A stretch of DNA of 64,000 bases from Nomia melanderi (lineage: Eukaryota > Arthropoda > Insecta > Hymenoptera > Halictidae). The notes beneath the pieces are model-generated. The model was not told the DNA's origin and did no database searches. It saw nothing but the letters and a program-made list of their open reading frames with translations. The stretch covers positions 1,610,001 to 1,674,000 of the forward strand of contig NC_135010.1 in assembly GCF_051020985.1 (NCBI RefSeq). Direction: 5' to 3'. How positions within the stretch are numbered: the first letter of the stretch is position 1; each line of letters begins with the position of its first letter. The translations under genes were made by a program, and so were the position numbers. Shown piece by piece: positions 1 through 11,727 of the stretch.

Positions 1-159
1 TATGAAATAATGCTTAGTCAACAAAGATACATAGCAAAAATTTCTTAAGTACCATGGTATCCGAATATTAATGCGGCCCACTGTATATGGCAAATGAATC
101 AAATACCACCATTTGCCTCTTTTGAGCTAAGCCTCGCCTACTCACCGCGTTTTGCTCGG

Positions 160-470
160 TTGTTATGGCGGCTCAGTTTCGACATGTCCTTGTTATTCTC
201 CGAGTCATCTAATAAAGAACGCAAGCGAAACAGAAGTCGATGAAGTGAGATGTACGAACATTGGCGTCGGATTTCTTTTTGGCGCGGCGGCGACTTGTTA
301 TGTTTACCGTATCCCGAGGACACAGAGGCTCGGCTACTATGTTTCCTGGAAGGACCGAGGTGGAACGTGCAACCGATTCCCCTTACCCCCCAACACATTT
401 AGCCCTAACATCGAGGCTGAGCTCAAAAGAGGTGAACTGTGCACACTTCTACATGGTGCTACTATTGCTT
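160..470. other. GC-rich island, possible regulatory or exonic DNA
   Basis: The stretch is clearly richer in G+C and CpG than the flanks. It has open frames on both strands (a 110-codon frame on + from 152), none with a domain I recognise and no clear pair of splice sites. Because several frames are open at once, the openness reflects base composition. It could be a 5' exon, a promoter or a conserved non-coding block. Confidence 0.35.
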
Positions 471-699
471 CTACTATAGTATAATTAGAATATTTGTTAA
501 AAATTGTCACTAGCCTAAAATATTCTTATCTAAATTAGTGGATGGTTAAAAAATATCGCTAAAAACAATTTTTTAGCTGTTCAAGGGTTAACAGCGTGTT
601 TACTCATCGCATGTTTCAGTTTATATTGATTTCTTTTAAGTACATTTGTCATTGTTAGCCCTGAGAAATGTTTGTATGCTAAATATTAAAACTATGAAT

Positions 700-960
700 T
701 TTGAGAGGGCTTAGAGTTTGGTTGTTAGGTAGGCAAGTGGAAATGCTACTCAGACCGTGCTTGAGGCTCGACCGCATCGCCAGGGAATGCTTAACCCGTG
801 TGGTGTCAACAAACCCAACCACTTGTAGTACCATTTTGGGAACGTTTTTCTCTACGGGGGGATGATCACCCCTTCTATCAGTATGAATTATGTTATGTTG
901 CTCATAGTAATTCCCCTAAGGAACTGATAGTTCAGATGTTTGGGGATTGCTAATCATATA
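700..960. other. Unexplained GC-richer block with strong short hairpins
   Basis: This block contains an imperfect palindrome around TGATCA flanked by G and C runs (about 856-875) and a two-part hairpin at 912-946, where CCCC pairs with GGGG and GAACT with AGTTC. It has no long ORF. I tested it for tRNA boxes (no GGTTCGA B box) and found none. It may be a structured RNA, a SINE-like relic or a conserved element. The function is unknown. Confidence 0.3.
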
Positions 961-1150
961 CAGCAGCTAAAGTCATAATATGCAATTAATATAAGAGTTT
1001 CCGATTACATTTTCCATTACAAGTTCAGACAGGTTCTAATAAAGTTATGTTGAGAAATATGTATTTTTGAAACTTTTTATTTTAAAAGCAAATGCTTTTG
1101 AAACCATGAAATTAATTAAAAAGTAAACTAAACCATTAAATTAATGAAGA

Positions 1151-1529
1151 CTAACACTAACGGCACTTTATATATACTTATTCCTATCGTAACCAATCAA
1201 ATAACTAACTACAAAAGAAAGGTGAAAGAGGTAAATAATAAATTCTTCTTAGTGGAAATGGAAAGAAAAGGAAAGACAAAAATTGAAAAACTCATTAATC
1301 GGGAAATATAGGAATTGATATAAAGTTAAATTACACTCACAGAAACCTGCTGAAAACAGACAAGACCAAACAAAATTATTTAGAACAGTAATTGGATACA
1401 CTAGGTTGACATACAAACACCAAATATCGAAAGAACGTAATTCATGGTGTGACATTTGTAACAAAAGATTTACAATAAAACTTGAACTTTAAAACCAATA
1501 ATTTGACTAGTTCGGAGTACAGTTGTTAA
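1151..1529. mobile_element. Family E' composite MITE with LINE fragment, internally shortened copy
   Basis: The left part (1151-1330) matches the left part of the E' element at 35745. It then crosses the same junction (ending near GATATAAAGTTAAA) into a LINE ORF2-tail piece (about 1331-1483). It finishes with an E-type right end (GTTCGGAGTACAGTTGTTAA) at a TTAA at 1526-1529. Both ends and the junction are shared with the copy at 35745-36383, but about 220 bp of the LINE piece is missing. The left boundary reads CTAA instead of TTAA. Confidence 0.65.
1331..1483 (+). pseudogene. Captured LINE ORF2 C-terminal fragment (Cys-His tail)
   Basis: From about 1390, + reads TRLTYKHQISKE followed by WCDICNKRF. 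This is the tail seen after the RNase H-like region of R1/jockey-type LINE ORF2 proteins, where a (T)RLTH..L segment precedes a C..C zinc-knuckle-like motif. The normal 3' H/C pair is lost because the element end follows directly. The piece lies inside a TTAA-flanked MITE and is non-functional as a reverse transcriptase remnant. A frame change separates it from the upstream part. Confidence 0.55.
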
Positions 1530-2406
1530 TACATCATTTGTCCAATAAGGAAAAATTCAAATAATCCAAACGAATTTATTTAAAAAACTATTTATTCATT
1601 CAAAAGATAAAATTATTTTTTATGGCAACATTCTATTTTATATCTCTATTAAATTTGAGTCTGTATTAATAATTTTGTACCTCACTCTGTGTTCATTGAT
1701 TTGTTAAAGCGTATTCAAATCTTAGTGGTGAGAAACCGGTATGAATCGATTATAATACTATGGGTATACACAGGTACAAGTAGTAATTCAAGGATAGAAA
1801 AAATAAAAAGTTATGAGCAATTACTAGAAATTTATAAACAATTACATTATAATTATTAGATTTCCGAATTAACTAGTACTTAAAATTTAACCATTATACT
1901 CAATAATTCCTATACTTCGAAGTATTTAGATTTGTTATTTGGTATTTCCATATGTTTCAGTCAGGGGTTTGCCATAAATGTTTAACAAAATTTCTATTTA
2001 GAAATTCTGGAAGCCTATCTAGAACATATACAGTGAATTATACAGCAACCATTCTGATATTAATAGTAACGTATATTTTGGGTTGTTGTTTTGTTAAAAT
2101 ATTAAAGTTGTTGATTACAACTTTATTATGAATTGTCTCTGTACATGTTCGTCTACTTAATTTCTATAATTTTCAAATTTTGTATAGTATCTGCAACCAT
2201 GTTTGTATTATTTGCGTAATAATTGCAATTATGTTTTTATTTAAATCTGTTCCTTTTTCTTTCAAAACCAATTTAAGACGAATATTATATATTATAGAAA
2301 GATATTTTATAGAAGGATAGTTTATTGTTCAAGAAAATTACTTATTTTCAAATTCTAATAATTTATTAATATGCTACTGGCGTTTAAAGAGTTCATTTGT
2401 GTCTCC
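1530..2406. other. AT-rich stretch without recognisable gene
   Basis: I see only AT-rich sequence with scattered stops and no repeat shared with the rest of the window, apart from a weak match (2125-2165) to the tail that follows the LINE fragment near 36230-36260 in reverse orientation. Confidence 0.4.
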
Positions 2407-2637
2407 CTATTGAATTCTCATTTGAATTTGATATTCCTTCTTGTAGCCTACAACCAATTTCAACTTTAATCCAATTGCAATGATGCTCTCAAAGAGATTA
2501 ATTTTTATTTTTCTTAAAATAAGTTGTTTTTCTCCTTCGTTAAGTTTCTGCTTCTGTATTCTGCAGAGTACAGTAATATGGCTTTTTCCAATAATCTTTT
2601 CTATATCCTGAAGGATTTTCCTTTTTCGGATTTCCAT
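2407..2637 (-). CDS. Doubtful 76-aa lysine-rich ORF
   Basis: On the minus strand an ATG-started frame of 76 codons is rich in Lys, Ile and Gln (it begins MEIRKRKILQDIEKIIG). It has an amphipathic look, with charged residues spaced as in a helix, and it is less stop-ridden than its surroundings. I recognise no domain, see no matching splice sites, and the composition is what A-rich DNA would give on this strand. It may be a chance frame or a decayed exon. Confidence 0.12.
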   Translation of the reverse strand: MEIRKRKILQDIEKIIGKSHITVLCRIQKQKLNEGEKQLILRKIKINLFESIIAIGLKLKLVVGYKKEYQIQMRIQ

Positions 2638-2864
2638 TTTGCCGATGAATAAGATATCGTTTACAGAATACTATAACCACATTAAATAAAACGAATGAAT
2701 AAAACATCGTTCATCAAATGTTCGGGACTTCCTATCTTCTTGTCTCAGTTTTCTAGGGATTTCCCCTGATGAGTGAATACTTCTTCCCCAGTATGTCTTA
2801 TAATATCTGTAAACTCAGTTTAGTATTTTGAAAAATACATCATTATTACTTAATCAAATATACG

Positions 2865-3102
2865 TACACTGTCGGTTAAAAGTTTGAGACCAATACATCG
2901 ATTAAATTAAAACTTCCATTTTCTGTAAATAACTTTCATTGGAGAATTTTTGTGTATAATAAAGGAACATGGACATATGTGTATTAATCGAATATAAAGA
3001 TACATAATTTTTCTTATTCTATTTTATATATTTATAAGACATACAATTTTTTATTTGCAACGTTACATATCAAGTGGTTCTAAACTTTCGTACGACAGTG
3101 TA
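2865..3102. mobile_element. Tc1-like MITE, family G copy 1
   Basis: The element is bounded by TA and has TIRs of about 25 bp: left TACACTGTCGGTTAAAAGTT, right reading outward as a diverged form of the same sequence ending CGACAGTGTA. This TIR type (CACTGTCGGTCAAAAGTTTG) is typical of Tc1-like elements. The 238-bp body is non-coding and matches the copy at 47195-47432 over most of its length. Confidence 0.75.
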
Positions 3103-3605
3103 TGTCAATCGGAAGTTATGACCATTCTGCACATTTTGTTGTCAAAAAATCTTGATTTAACTTTACGAATATAAAATAATTCCAAGCTGAATCTTATGCT
3201 AAGTTTATGCTATAGTATATGAACTTTTTTCATGCGGTATGTATTCATACTGACTAACAAGAATACGTAATGAGTAATCAAACTTTGCCAATACGACATG
3301 TGTTTGTAATAACTGAAACAGAGTTTAATAATTTATTTATATATTTGAATTTTATAGAAATATAAAAGTTTACATTAGCAATAACCGGCCATTATTAATA
3401 CTAACCAAATAAAAAGGTCAAAGTGATTAATTTGTAAAAACTTATCACATAAATTGGTGATTACTAATAATTTACAACTGTCTTTGGTAAACGTAAGGAA
3501 AAGAGTGTTTTAAAAAATTATCATTTATAGTATAATGTTGCCAATAAATGTTATTTTCTCGAAAATTTTTTCTATACTAATAAGAAGAGTATACAATTTG
3601 TATTT

Positions 3606-3818
3606 TGTATTTATTTATGTAAAAATGTTCTATTTTCTGTAGTATAGATTTATTATTTTGTCAAAACTTTTTCTACAGAAGTAAGTAAATAATTTATAAC
3701 CAGATAAATGTATAATTTTTGTTTCGTAGTAATTTATTTAAAAATGTCCTACTTTCTGTAGTATGGTTTTGACAAAACTTCTTTCTGTAAAAAAATAAAG
3801 AAATAATTTATAACCACG
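3606..3818. repeat. Imperfect direct duplication, unit about 120 bp
   Basis: Two adjacent blocks (about 3606-3705 and 3728-3818) share the landmarks CTATTTTCTGTAGTAT / CTACTTTCTGTAGTAT, a TTTTGaCAAAACTT segment, and AATAATTTATAACCA in the same order. It looks like a local tandem duplication that has since diverged. No coding potential. Confidence 0.6.
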
Positions 3819-4196
3819 TTAAAAAATGTAGTATAAATTTGGTCATAAATAGTAGAAAATAATATTAAAACAAGTTTTATGTTGAATGTACCCTTAATAA
3901 TTACCGGCAAATATAATTATTACAATGTATTATTTATGTTTATCAAAGGACGCGGATGTTATTAATAATGACCGCTTATTATTAATACAAACCGGATTTA
4001 TTATACTCACCGCAACATATACATATATATAATAATTATTTACATACATACATATGGACGCGTATAGTCCAGAAACACGATTTACTTATGTGTGGCATGA
4101 ATATTGATACCCGAAGATGAACAGATGAATAATGTAAAATCGAAAATTATTCCGGACACGCGAAGAATAGGTACGGAACCGCAATTACGTAATTTG

Positions 4197-4442
4197 TTAC
4201 ATTGTCGCGGATGTCGCCGCTTTTGACGTCTGAAACAATGAAAAATGGCTGGAAGCGCGGGCGTCGTCCAGTCGTACGAGAAACGTCGGCTGTGGATCGG
4301 GAATTACCTCATGTTTCAGGAAACGTTGCATTAACAACCTCTTGTCTGCCTTTCCTCGACGTCTAAGTGAATCATGAAAAAAGCAGACAGACTTGTCTGC
4401 GGTTTTCTCACAGATCCGCGGTACATATTTGAACTTTCGCAT
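4197..4442 (-). CDS. GC-rich small ORF, possible two-exon gene fragment
   Basis: On the minus strand an 81-codon ATG frame lies in a GC-rich island (about 4140-4445). It is basic, beginning MRKFKYVPRICEKTADK. Inside it are a donor-like GTAATTC (4301-4307) and a strong acceptor, a pyrimidine-rich tract ending TTGTTTCAG (intron side ending at 4230). They would define a 78-nt intron, a typical insect size. Since 78 is divisible by three and contains no stop, retained and spliced forms would give 81 and 55 codons. I recognise no domain. It could equally be a conserved non-coding island. Confidence 0.25.
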   Translation of the reverse strand: MRKFKYVPRICEKTADKSVCFFHDSLRRRGKADKRLLMQRFLKHEVIPDPQPTFLVRLDDARASSHFSLFQTSKAATSATM

Positions 4443-4445
4443 AAA

Positions 4446-6179
4446 AACATTTAATATGCCTGCTTTGCAATATCTGCGTAGTTCTCCTATTGGTGAATAT
4501 TCAGATTTAAATTATAGAAGGTAAAAAATTTGTTAACATCATGAGTTTCCATCTTATGAAATTACGTGGTTTGAATATTACAGAATATATTCTTTTATGT
4601 TAAAACTGTGCAGCGTAATATCTGTAATTATTTACATTATGTTTGCTTGTAAAACCGTAAATTTGGTTAGAAATGATATAATGTGTCTTATTGTGTAGTT
4701 AAAGCTGCAATAATTTATATATGAATAATTAATGTATTTTATGTAATATATAACTGTAAATTAAAAATTCTACTCATAAAATATTCATAAAAATTAGAAA
4801 AAGTAAGAAGAAGTTTGTGCAATTGTAATAATTCGGTACGGACCCAGTCTTCTCATATTCTTCTTCTCTTCTATTAAAATATTTTATACCATTTTAATAT
4901 CATAGTTAAAGTAAAAATATTAATATCAGAGAAACTTATACTAAAGAATATAAATTGCGTAGTATTTTGTAATCAGAACAATCATATAATTACAAAAAAA
5001 TTGCAAAAATGGTCATTGCTAATAACACAAGGCAGTATATGTATACCTAAATAATATGAAAAATATTGATGTATGAATATAAATAATATATATAAATAAA
5101 CGAAAACAAATAAAAATTAAATTTTCTAAGCAGTATTAAACTAAAGCAATACTTTCATTTTCAGAAATATGTTTAATTTATCTTTTATTGGAATAGAAAT
5201 ATGTTAATAAATTTGTGTATAAATTACTCTGCTTTTGACTGCACATTAAAATTATTTTTGATCTTATTATAAGGCATAATATGTAACATATATTTTAAAT
5301 AATTCAAAGCTGATTGGATAAGATATTAATTCTCAGGATTTTTAGCTTTTTCATTTTTCTAATTAAATCGGTTTGAATCATAACGTGATTATTTACAAGA
5401 AAATTATAACCAAAATTACATTTGATGCGATGTTCCTTTCATTAATTTGTGTAGGTATCTATAGGTACATACATACTTATGTATACTTTATGTCAACCCT
5501 TTCATATCTTGATTATCGTATAATAGTTTCAGTTATTATGCTAAAGACAAGGTATAGGGTTCTGTATCTTATTAGAATTCATCTGTTTAATTGTAAATCT
5601 ATTAATTAGGATTTACTAATGTAAAACTTCGTAAGTATTTCTTTTCTATTATATTTTTCATATCAAATCATGTAATAAAATATAAATTTTGGGAATAAAA
5701 TGTACGTAGAAAACAATGCATCTTGCTGTCGATTTTTAATTCGATGCTCGATCAAAGTATGTTACGAATATCTAATATTAAAATGTAGGTTCTGTAGCTG
5801 TCGCGTATATGTATACGAATGACAATTCTTTATCTAGACCTTAATGGTTATTTTTTATGGCCATATATTAAATCAACCTTCCGTTAGAATTCACGAACTG
5901 TGAAGGTTAAAAGAATGATCACTATAGTATGTTCCAATTTTCAATTATTTTTTCACGAAATAAATGAATCATGCAGGATATTAATGAGTATTAATTTAAT
6001 GGTCAACGTGCTAATGTTTTATAAAATACGTAACAGCGCGGTTCTCCAAATTCACCGTGACAATAACAAGCGAAAAATTTCTTTTGATATAGAGGGAACA
6101 ATGTATTGTACTTTACTATAAGAAGACACAACAATAGTACACGACAAGACTTCACAAGACACTGTTTGACGCTGAAAAA
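4446..6179. other. AT-rich intergenic or intronic DNA
   Basis: The ORFs present (for example + 5373-5609 and 5900-6121) are low-complexity frames with no domain, typical of chance in A+T-rich DNA. No repeat shared with other parts of the window was seen. Confidence 0.4.
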
Positions 6180-6540
6180 TGAGCGATCTTAAAGCGAGGC
6201 ATAAACGTTTCACAGCCGAGAGATAAATTTCACCGTGTCGGAGACTGACGAATACGCGATTCCATGATACATCTAGCGTGCTTGCTATTACTTGTCATGA
6301 CCAAAGAAGAGGAACGAAAGGAAGAAGATTTCTCTTCCAGAGTCTCGCGTTTCTCGACCGTTACCTCATGACCGTCAGTTGCAACTCTCTAATCGTTCGG
6401 GTACTCGCTAAAGAATTCTCTCAGCAGTGATCTCGTAATTAACCTGCGCATCGTTTTCTCCCTACCTACCTACTAAACTTGTATTCGCACTTTATTCCTC
6501 GTAAATCACATTCTGTTTCTGTCACCCTTCAAGTTCGCGT
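6180..6540. promoter_or_regulatory. GC-richer island
   Basis: A GC- and CpG-richer block with no long ORF, directly upstream of a family A MITE. Composition alone suggests a promoter, enhancer or 5' exon. There is no clear TATA box or splice pair. Confidence 0.25.
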
Positions 6541-6610
6541 ATTGTAATCGCTAATGAGTTTATTATGCGCTAAAAGAGATTGCACGTGAATATTTTATTA
6601 TCAAACCACG

Positions 6611-6834
6611 TTAACATTAAAACTACCGAGCAATTAGAATTACTTATTTTCAACTTTTTAAAAAATTTAAACAATACGTTTCTTGAGATTCGTAGAGTCT
6701 CCTAGTTTTGTATCTGTACAAGTACACAAATTTAATTAAATATCTTTCACAAAAGCGCCTTCATAATTTAAATACTTGCAAACTAAAAATCCTGAAGTGG
6801 GTCAATTTAACCCGTCCCGTAGTTCTAGTGTTAA
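6611..6834. mobile_element. Family A TTAA MITE, copy 1
   Basis: It is bounded by TTAA at 6611-6614 and 6831-6834. The TIRs are TTAACATTAAAACTACCGAG on the left and, reading inward from the right end, TTAACACTAGAACTACGGGA. Just inside the right TIR is an imperfect palindrome, GGGTCAATTTAACCC. The 224-bp body matches the copy at 27044-27258 from end to end, including CTTATTTTCAA and AATACTTGCAAA landmarks. It is non-coding. The TTAA boundary suggests piggyBac-type mobilisation in trans. Confidence 0.8.
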
Positions 6835-9479
6835 TGTACTGACGAATATCGAGCAATTTATTATAATAAGTAATTAACAAAAAGTGACTTTGATAACCTG
6901 CAAAATCCAAATTTTTTCTATGTAAAATACATTTTTTGCTACTTTTTCGAGTTAGAAGTTAAAACACTATCAATAATAGCCATTTATGGATTTGATTGGA
7001 TAAATTATAATCAATTAAAAAGAAAAACGGATCTCAATCTCCATGACAATATATTTATGAAACAAATTGATGTAGCTGCTCATTACGTCCCGATCAATTG
7101 TACCGAACATACGTTGTGTTTACTTGTTGTCTTAGTTAAATAGAAATTGTTTCATTATTCCATTACAGAACCAATAACATGTTTTCTTACTTTTTTGTAT
7201 TTATTATACAATGTAGATGTAAATATATTGGTGTAATAAAGATTTAATATTCCTCTTTTAATATTATATAAAACTTTTTCAATGAAAATGACGGGGCAAA
7301 TTTTGTTCTTCGTATAACTAAATTTTAATAACGATCTTATACTGTATCACACAGCGTCGAAAGCCATTAAATTTTTGTTTTTACCATTTTTATTCCACGT
7401 ATTAGAATTTCCAAGATTAATGGAAAAATGGGGAAATGCATATTAAGTCTTAGGAGTGGCTTTTCCATAATGTAACAATTAGTAACAACAAAAATTATTA
7501 TAATAATTTATTTATAGTTCTTATAAAATACTCCAAAAGGACATGAAAATTCCATTACCTTCACTTTTTGTATATTTATATCATTTGGCTTTTTTGAACA
7601 TTTTTTTTACGATTTTCCAATATTGATAGAAATACTGAAACAGTATAGTGAAAAATATAATGTTGTATTGATTTATAACTTCAACGTCTTTTGGGTCACG
7701 TAGAGGAAATAAAATGAAACTATAATATCAAAGAAACAGGATATCTTTCTTTTATTTTCTAAACAAACAGATATTTCTTATCTTTGCCTCCGAGTATTGG
7801 ATTCATATAAGATGAATTTATTCAACGGGTCAAGCATTCTAACATATAGATACAAGCATGAAATAAAACAATTTTAAGTGTACATGTATTCAACAAATAT
7901 TTAAGACTGATTTTATCAGAATATTATTTTTTATTTGTTTATTGTTTACGCTACTAGTTACTAGTTAAAAAATGTTTTAAAAATCACTGATAAATACATG
8001 AAAACATTAATCATTCTTGAAATAAAAAATTCGTCACATACTTTAAATTATAACAATTTTATAAAAAGTTTTTAATACTTTAATACTTTAAAAAAAAATA
8101 AATTCTTAGTACACTAAGATTTATGCACTTAGAATAAAATCGAATTAATTAGTTATTAAGTCTTTATTATCTCTTTGATATTATAAATATTCTGTCTGTA
8201 AAACAAAGTTAATCTCTATTCACCTGATAACTGTGGAATTTAGTTTAAAAATTCCCTCGTTTTGCGCGCAATACAATGAAAAAATGAATTGTGTATTCAT
8301 CAAATGAAGGACGAATGCACCTATATTTCAACGAAAAACCGAAGCAAAACAAAGAAGAATTATATGTCTATCTGCAAAAATAAATAATTCACCGCTGAAA
8401 GAATTATATGGTATCACTTCAAGCTTTAAGATGACGTGTATACTCGTCAAACGCAGTTAACTAGTTAATATTAAAGAGAGCAACTTCTAGATTTTGTTTT
8501 ATCCTTTTTATATCTACATAAATATGGGTGTCTGTGGTACAAATAAAACTACATATTAATGTGCATACATTTTGTAACAGTACGGGATGAAATATGTCGC
8601 AAGCATGCAGCGAATAGAGCTATCAACGTCTGCAGTATTGAACGCTGTCGATTGGGATTCTCTGCATCAGTTTTATGTGTACACGAGTTAAATTTCAAAT
8701 TATTTAAGCACACATTATACGCCGATCAATTGTGGCTATTTTCATTGAACGTGAGGATAATTAAAATGAAACGAGGTAGGATAGTTTGGTTTTTCATTTA
8801 ATGAATGGAACATGGTGCAATATTAAATAAACATGTTAGTAATTTTGCCGCAATTAAATGCACCCTGGTGATGCAAAATTTAACGACGATAAAAGTAAAA
8901 ATAAATTAATATTCGAGTTTATTGGAGCATATACCGGGTGAAATAAAAGTATAGAAAATCTGACATTAAAAGCAATTAAAATATTTGCTTTCAAAAGCAA
9001 TTACGACTGAAATTTCAACCTATATGAATATTTGTTTAATATTATTTAAAAAAGAAACAAATCAATTTTAGCATATCTTATTATGAATATACTGATTAAT
9101 CATTAAAAAATCCAATAAATCTTTTTTATTTCAAGCTTACTCCTTCTTAGGCTTAGTATAAAATAAAGCTGAAATAAACACATACATGAATTACAATGAG
9201 AAGGGAGACCTGTTCTAAAATACCAGTAAAAGTAAAAGTATGAAGGATTTAGTTTTTTCAATAAGCCACTTCTTTTTAATTTCGATAAAACTGGTGTCAA
9301 TAATTTTACGAAAGATGAATACTAATTTTATTTGATTATTATATCGATTTTTATGGTTTTAAAAATTTAAATGCTTGAACGCTTCAAAAAGCGACCCCTG
9401 CAGCTGAAGTATATAATTCTAGCTGTCACACTGTAAACATAAAATCTTTTCGTCAAAATTGAGTTTGACTTTCGTTCCT
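6835..9479. other. AT-rich stretch, mostly without features
   Basis: Apart from the Tc1-type fragment at about 8245-8350, I see AT-rich sequence with short chance ORFs (+ 8559-8801, - 9103-9300). A CCGGGTGAAATAAAAG motif at 8935 resembles a mariner end but has no partner. Confidence 0.35.
8245..8350. mobile_element. Fragment homologous to the interior of Tc1-like element G2
   Basis: In reverse orientation this matches the extra interior of the element at 11728-12047. Shared landmarks are TTTTGCGCGCAAT, GACGAATGCACCTA and GAAAAACC in the same order and spacing. Terminal sequences were not found here. It indicates that the longer G2 interior is itself a repeated sequence and not a private insertion. 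Confidence 0.6.
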
Positions 9480-9810
9480 TCCTCTTCGTGGAAGTTGCAT
9501 CACCAAGATCCTCCCTCTGCCGACTTTGATCCTCGCAGCTGCGCTTCTTCAGGCTGAAAACGCTCGAACGGATACGTCAATTAGGACGCCGCTAATTCAC
9601 GGAGGTTGTGACCTTCCGCTCTCGGCCCGCGTACGGGCCAAAGTAATAATAACTCGTTTGGTACACGAGATATATATCATAAGACAGGGTCGGCGAGAGC
9701 CAGAGAAAAAGATCAGCGCGAAAGCGTGCCTCGGGTGTGCTGTCATTGGCATTGACAAGAATATCAATGCCAACGAAACGCTTATCGCTGTTTCATTTTT
9801 TCATACCTGA
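9480..9810. other. GC/CpG island with 94-codon ORF and a perfect short hairpin
   Basis: A GC-rich island. A + frame of 94 codons (9526-9810) is open, with a locally hydrophobic start, but there is no domain I recognise and the codons look compositional. At 9746-9773, TTGGCATTGA and TCAATGCCAA form a perfect 10-bp stem with an 8-nt loop. The island could be a promoter or 5' exon. It may have a structured RNA or factor-binding role. Confidence 0.3.
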
Positions 9811-10036
9811 CAAAATCATACAACCCCCGCTAAAAAAAACTATTCTTCTTTCGTTATGTTGCAGGTATAATATAAGCAAAGTGATTTTGCTGCATTACGG
9901 ATAATTGACCCTCTACGGTCGTGTTAATTTTGTGCACAAACGAAGTTTATGACTTGTTTTTAAATTTCAGATATATTTAATGAATAACAGATCTTTATTT
10001 CATATAAGTTATTTTAATAATAAATATTTTGGTTAT

Positions 10037-10282
10037 TTAATCCTTTGCACTCCGAATTCCTTTTGCAGTTTTTTCTTGGTAACTTTGTAGTATTGTAATG
10101 TTCTTTTTTCAAATGTATTTCGAAACATAGTTTGTACAAAGCAGTGTAAACGAATTTTTTTACTAATAATATTGAAAATAACATAATAACATATTGTATT
10201 TTCAAAATATCTTGACCAAGAAGCACACCTGTGAATGAAACTGATGTCAAGTCATACTCGACATAGGAGCGTAAAGGGTTAA
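10037..10282. mobile_element. Family F TTAA MITE
   Basis: Bounded by TTAA at both ends. The left end TTAATCCTTTGCACTCCGA and the right end, read inward as TTAACCCTTTACGCTCCTA, form a TIR of about 17 bp. TTAA followed by CCCTTT is a classic piggyBac-like terminus. The 246-bp body is non-coding. The minus-strand ORF through it is a chance frame. Confidence 0.75.
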
Positions 10283-10395
10283 CTTTTATTTATAATTTAT
10301 AATTTCATAATTTTAACTTTTATGTTTAATTTATAATTTATAATTTCATATTTTTAACTTTTATTTATAATTTATAATTTTATATTTTTATTATC
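10283..10395. repeat. Short tandem repeat, unit about 35-41 bp, three copies
   Basis: Three consecutive units each begin AACTTTTAT and contain TTATAATTTATAATTT. The array begins exactly at the right TTAA of the preceding MITE. Confidence 0.7.
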
Positions 10396-10956
10396 TTCAT
10401 TTTATGCAACCAGGACGGTGAAAGTGTTCTATCGGGCATAGTTCATCTTACGTTCGCAAAGGGATAAAAAAGGTATTTACCAGACAGAGTTGAACGCAAA
10501 TATTATATATAACTATTTATATAATAATAAATTAATTTATATAATAACAAACAGTTATACATAACGAATTCGTTTACATGAAATAATATTGAAAAATTTT
10601 GGAAATTTATTGCAAACAATTATAAATAAGTATCTGTGGAATCAACATACATATATTTCTTTGATATAATGCACTACTTTCTTCCTTATTCACGACAATT
10701 TTATTTATACCTACAAGTTCGTATTAATAATTAATTCACTAAAAGGTTAAATATTCAATAGTTGAAAACAATTCTACTCTACAAATTAATTTGGAAATTA
10801 ATTTAAAGAAGAATAATATTTAAAAACACATTACAAAAGCAATAACACATCCATACATGAAAATCAATATAAATACTTTTCTTATCGAAGTTCTAATAAG
10901 ACTTTACTTAAAATGCTAAATAGAGTACTTATTAAGAGAAGCAAAACAAATATATA

Positions 10957-11236
10957 AAATATTGAAAGCTAAGGGACATAGCTGTACTATACAAACAGTC
11001 CAATTATATTTCTAGGAAATTATTGCTCCAAATATGGATTACATTTCACGTTTACTAATTTCGCGTGAAATTCTCCTTTCGAATACTGGTCTAACTTGTA
11101 TTCAATTGGGCATCTATTTATATCAGTTTCTTATGGAAAATCTCATATTCATAGTTACTTTTCGACGATTTGTTAATCGCATTACAGGGGCCTCTACTGT
11201 ATTTAAAAACGATTTTAAAGTAAAACTTGTTTTGTT
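10957..11236 (+). repeat. Family H dispersed repeat, copy 1
   Basis: About 280 bp match the reverse complement of 25455-25738. Shared landmarks include CAAACAG.CCAATTA, TGCTCCAAATAT.GATTA, CGTGAAATTC, CTTATATCAG and TTACAGGGGC. The two copies are both open for about 68 codons in the matching frame with about half of the residues conserved (shared RL..SREI, LTCI-like and LYQ..ENL patterns), so it may derive from a transposon coding region. I cannot name the family. It abuts a TTAA MITE at 11237. Confidence 0.65.
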
Positions 11237-11457
11237 TTAACCCCTTGCTTTACAACTTGTCAGACTCGTGGTGAAGATTTTTAACATGATTTAACAAACA
11301 TAAATATTAATCAATTTAACCGAATTCAAAGTAAACATTCTTCTGCAATCAATTATTATACTTAAGAGCACATTTTTCTCTTTTTTCAACAAATTATTAA
11401 TAACAAAATAATCGTATCGATCAACGTTGAGAAAGAACTCATAGGGCAAGGAGTTAA
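11237..11457. mobile_element. Family TTAACCCCTTGC MITE
   Basis: Bounded by TTAA at 11237-11240 and 11454-11457. The left TIR TTAACCCCTTGCTTTA matches the right TIR read inward, TTAACTCCTTGCCCTA. The body is 221 bp and non-coding. A related end (GTTACTCCCTTGCCCTC, read on minus) occurs near 22734-22751 next to a similar ...AACTTGTC stretch. Confidence 0.75.
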
Positions 11458-11727
11458 AGGGAATATTTAAGACACATGATTCTATTAGATGCAAATGTAT
11501 ATTTCGAGATTTCTAATAATACCATTCTGCAAATAAATGTATAATCCAGTTCGAATCGAATTTATTTACAGTATGTTTATTCTCCAAGACAATTTCAGGC
11601 ATAACATATACGTTAGATTGTATATGGAAATATGAGAAATAATCATACAATCTGTCATTATAGTCATGAATACAGTACATGTAGCAGCAGGTGGAAGAAA
11701 ATTTAAAGGATGATCTTTTACACAATA

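Noticed and set aside
720..840. Possible tRNA or SINE head
   Set aside because: No B box (GGTTCGA) and no cloverleaf.
1249..1464. 71-aa minus ORF
   Set aside because: Antisense of the E' element and its LINE piece; the similar minus ORF at 35809-36018 is the same artefact.
2125..2165. Reverse match to the LINE 3' tail near 36232-36260
   Set aside because: Only about 20 scattered matches; may be chance.
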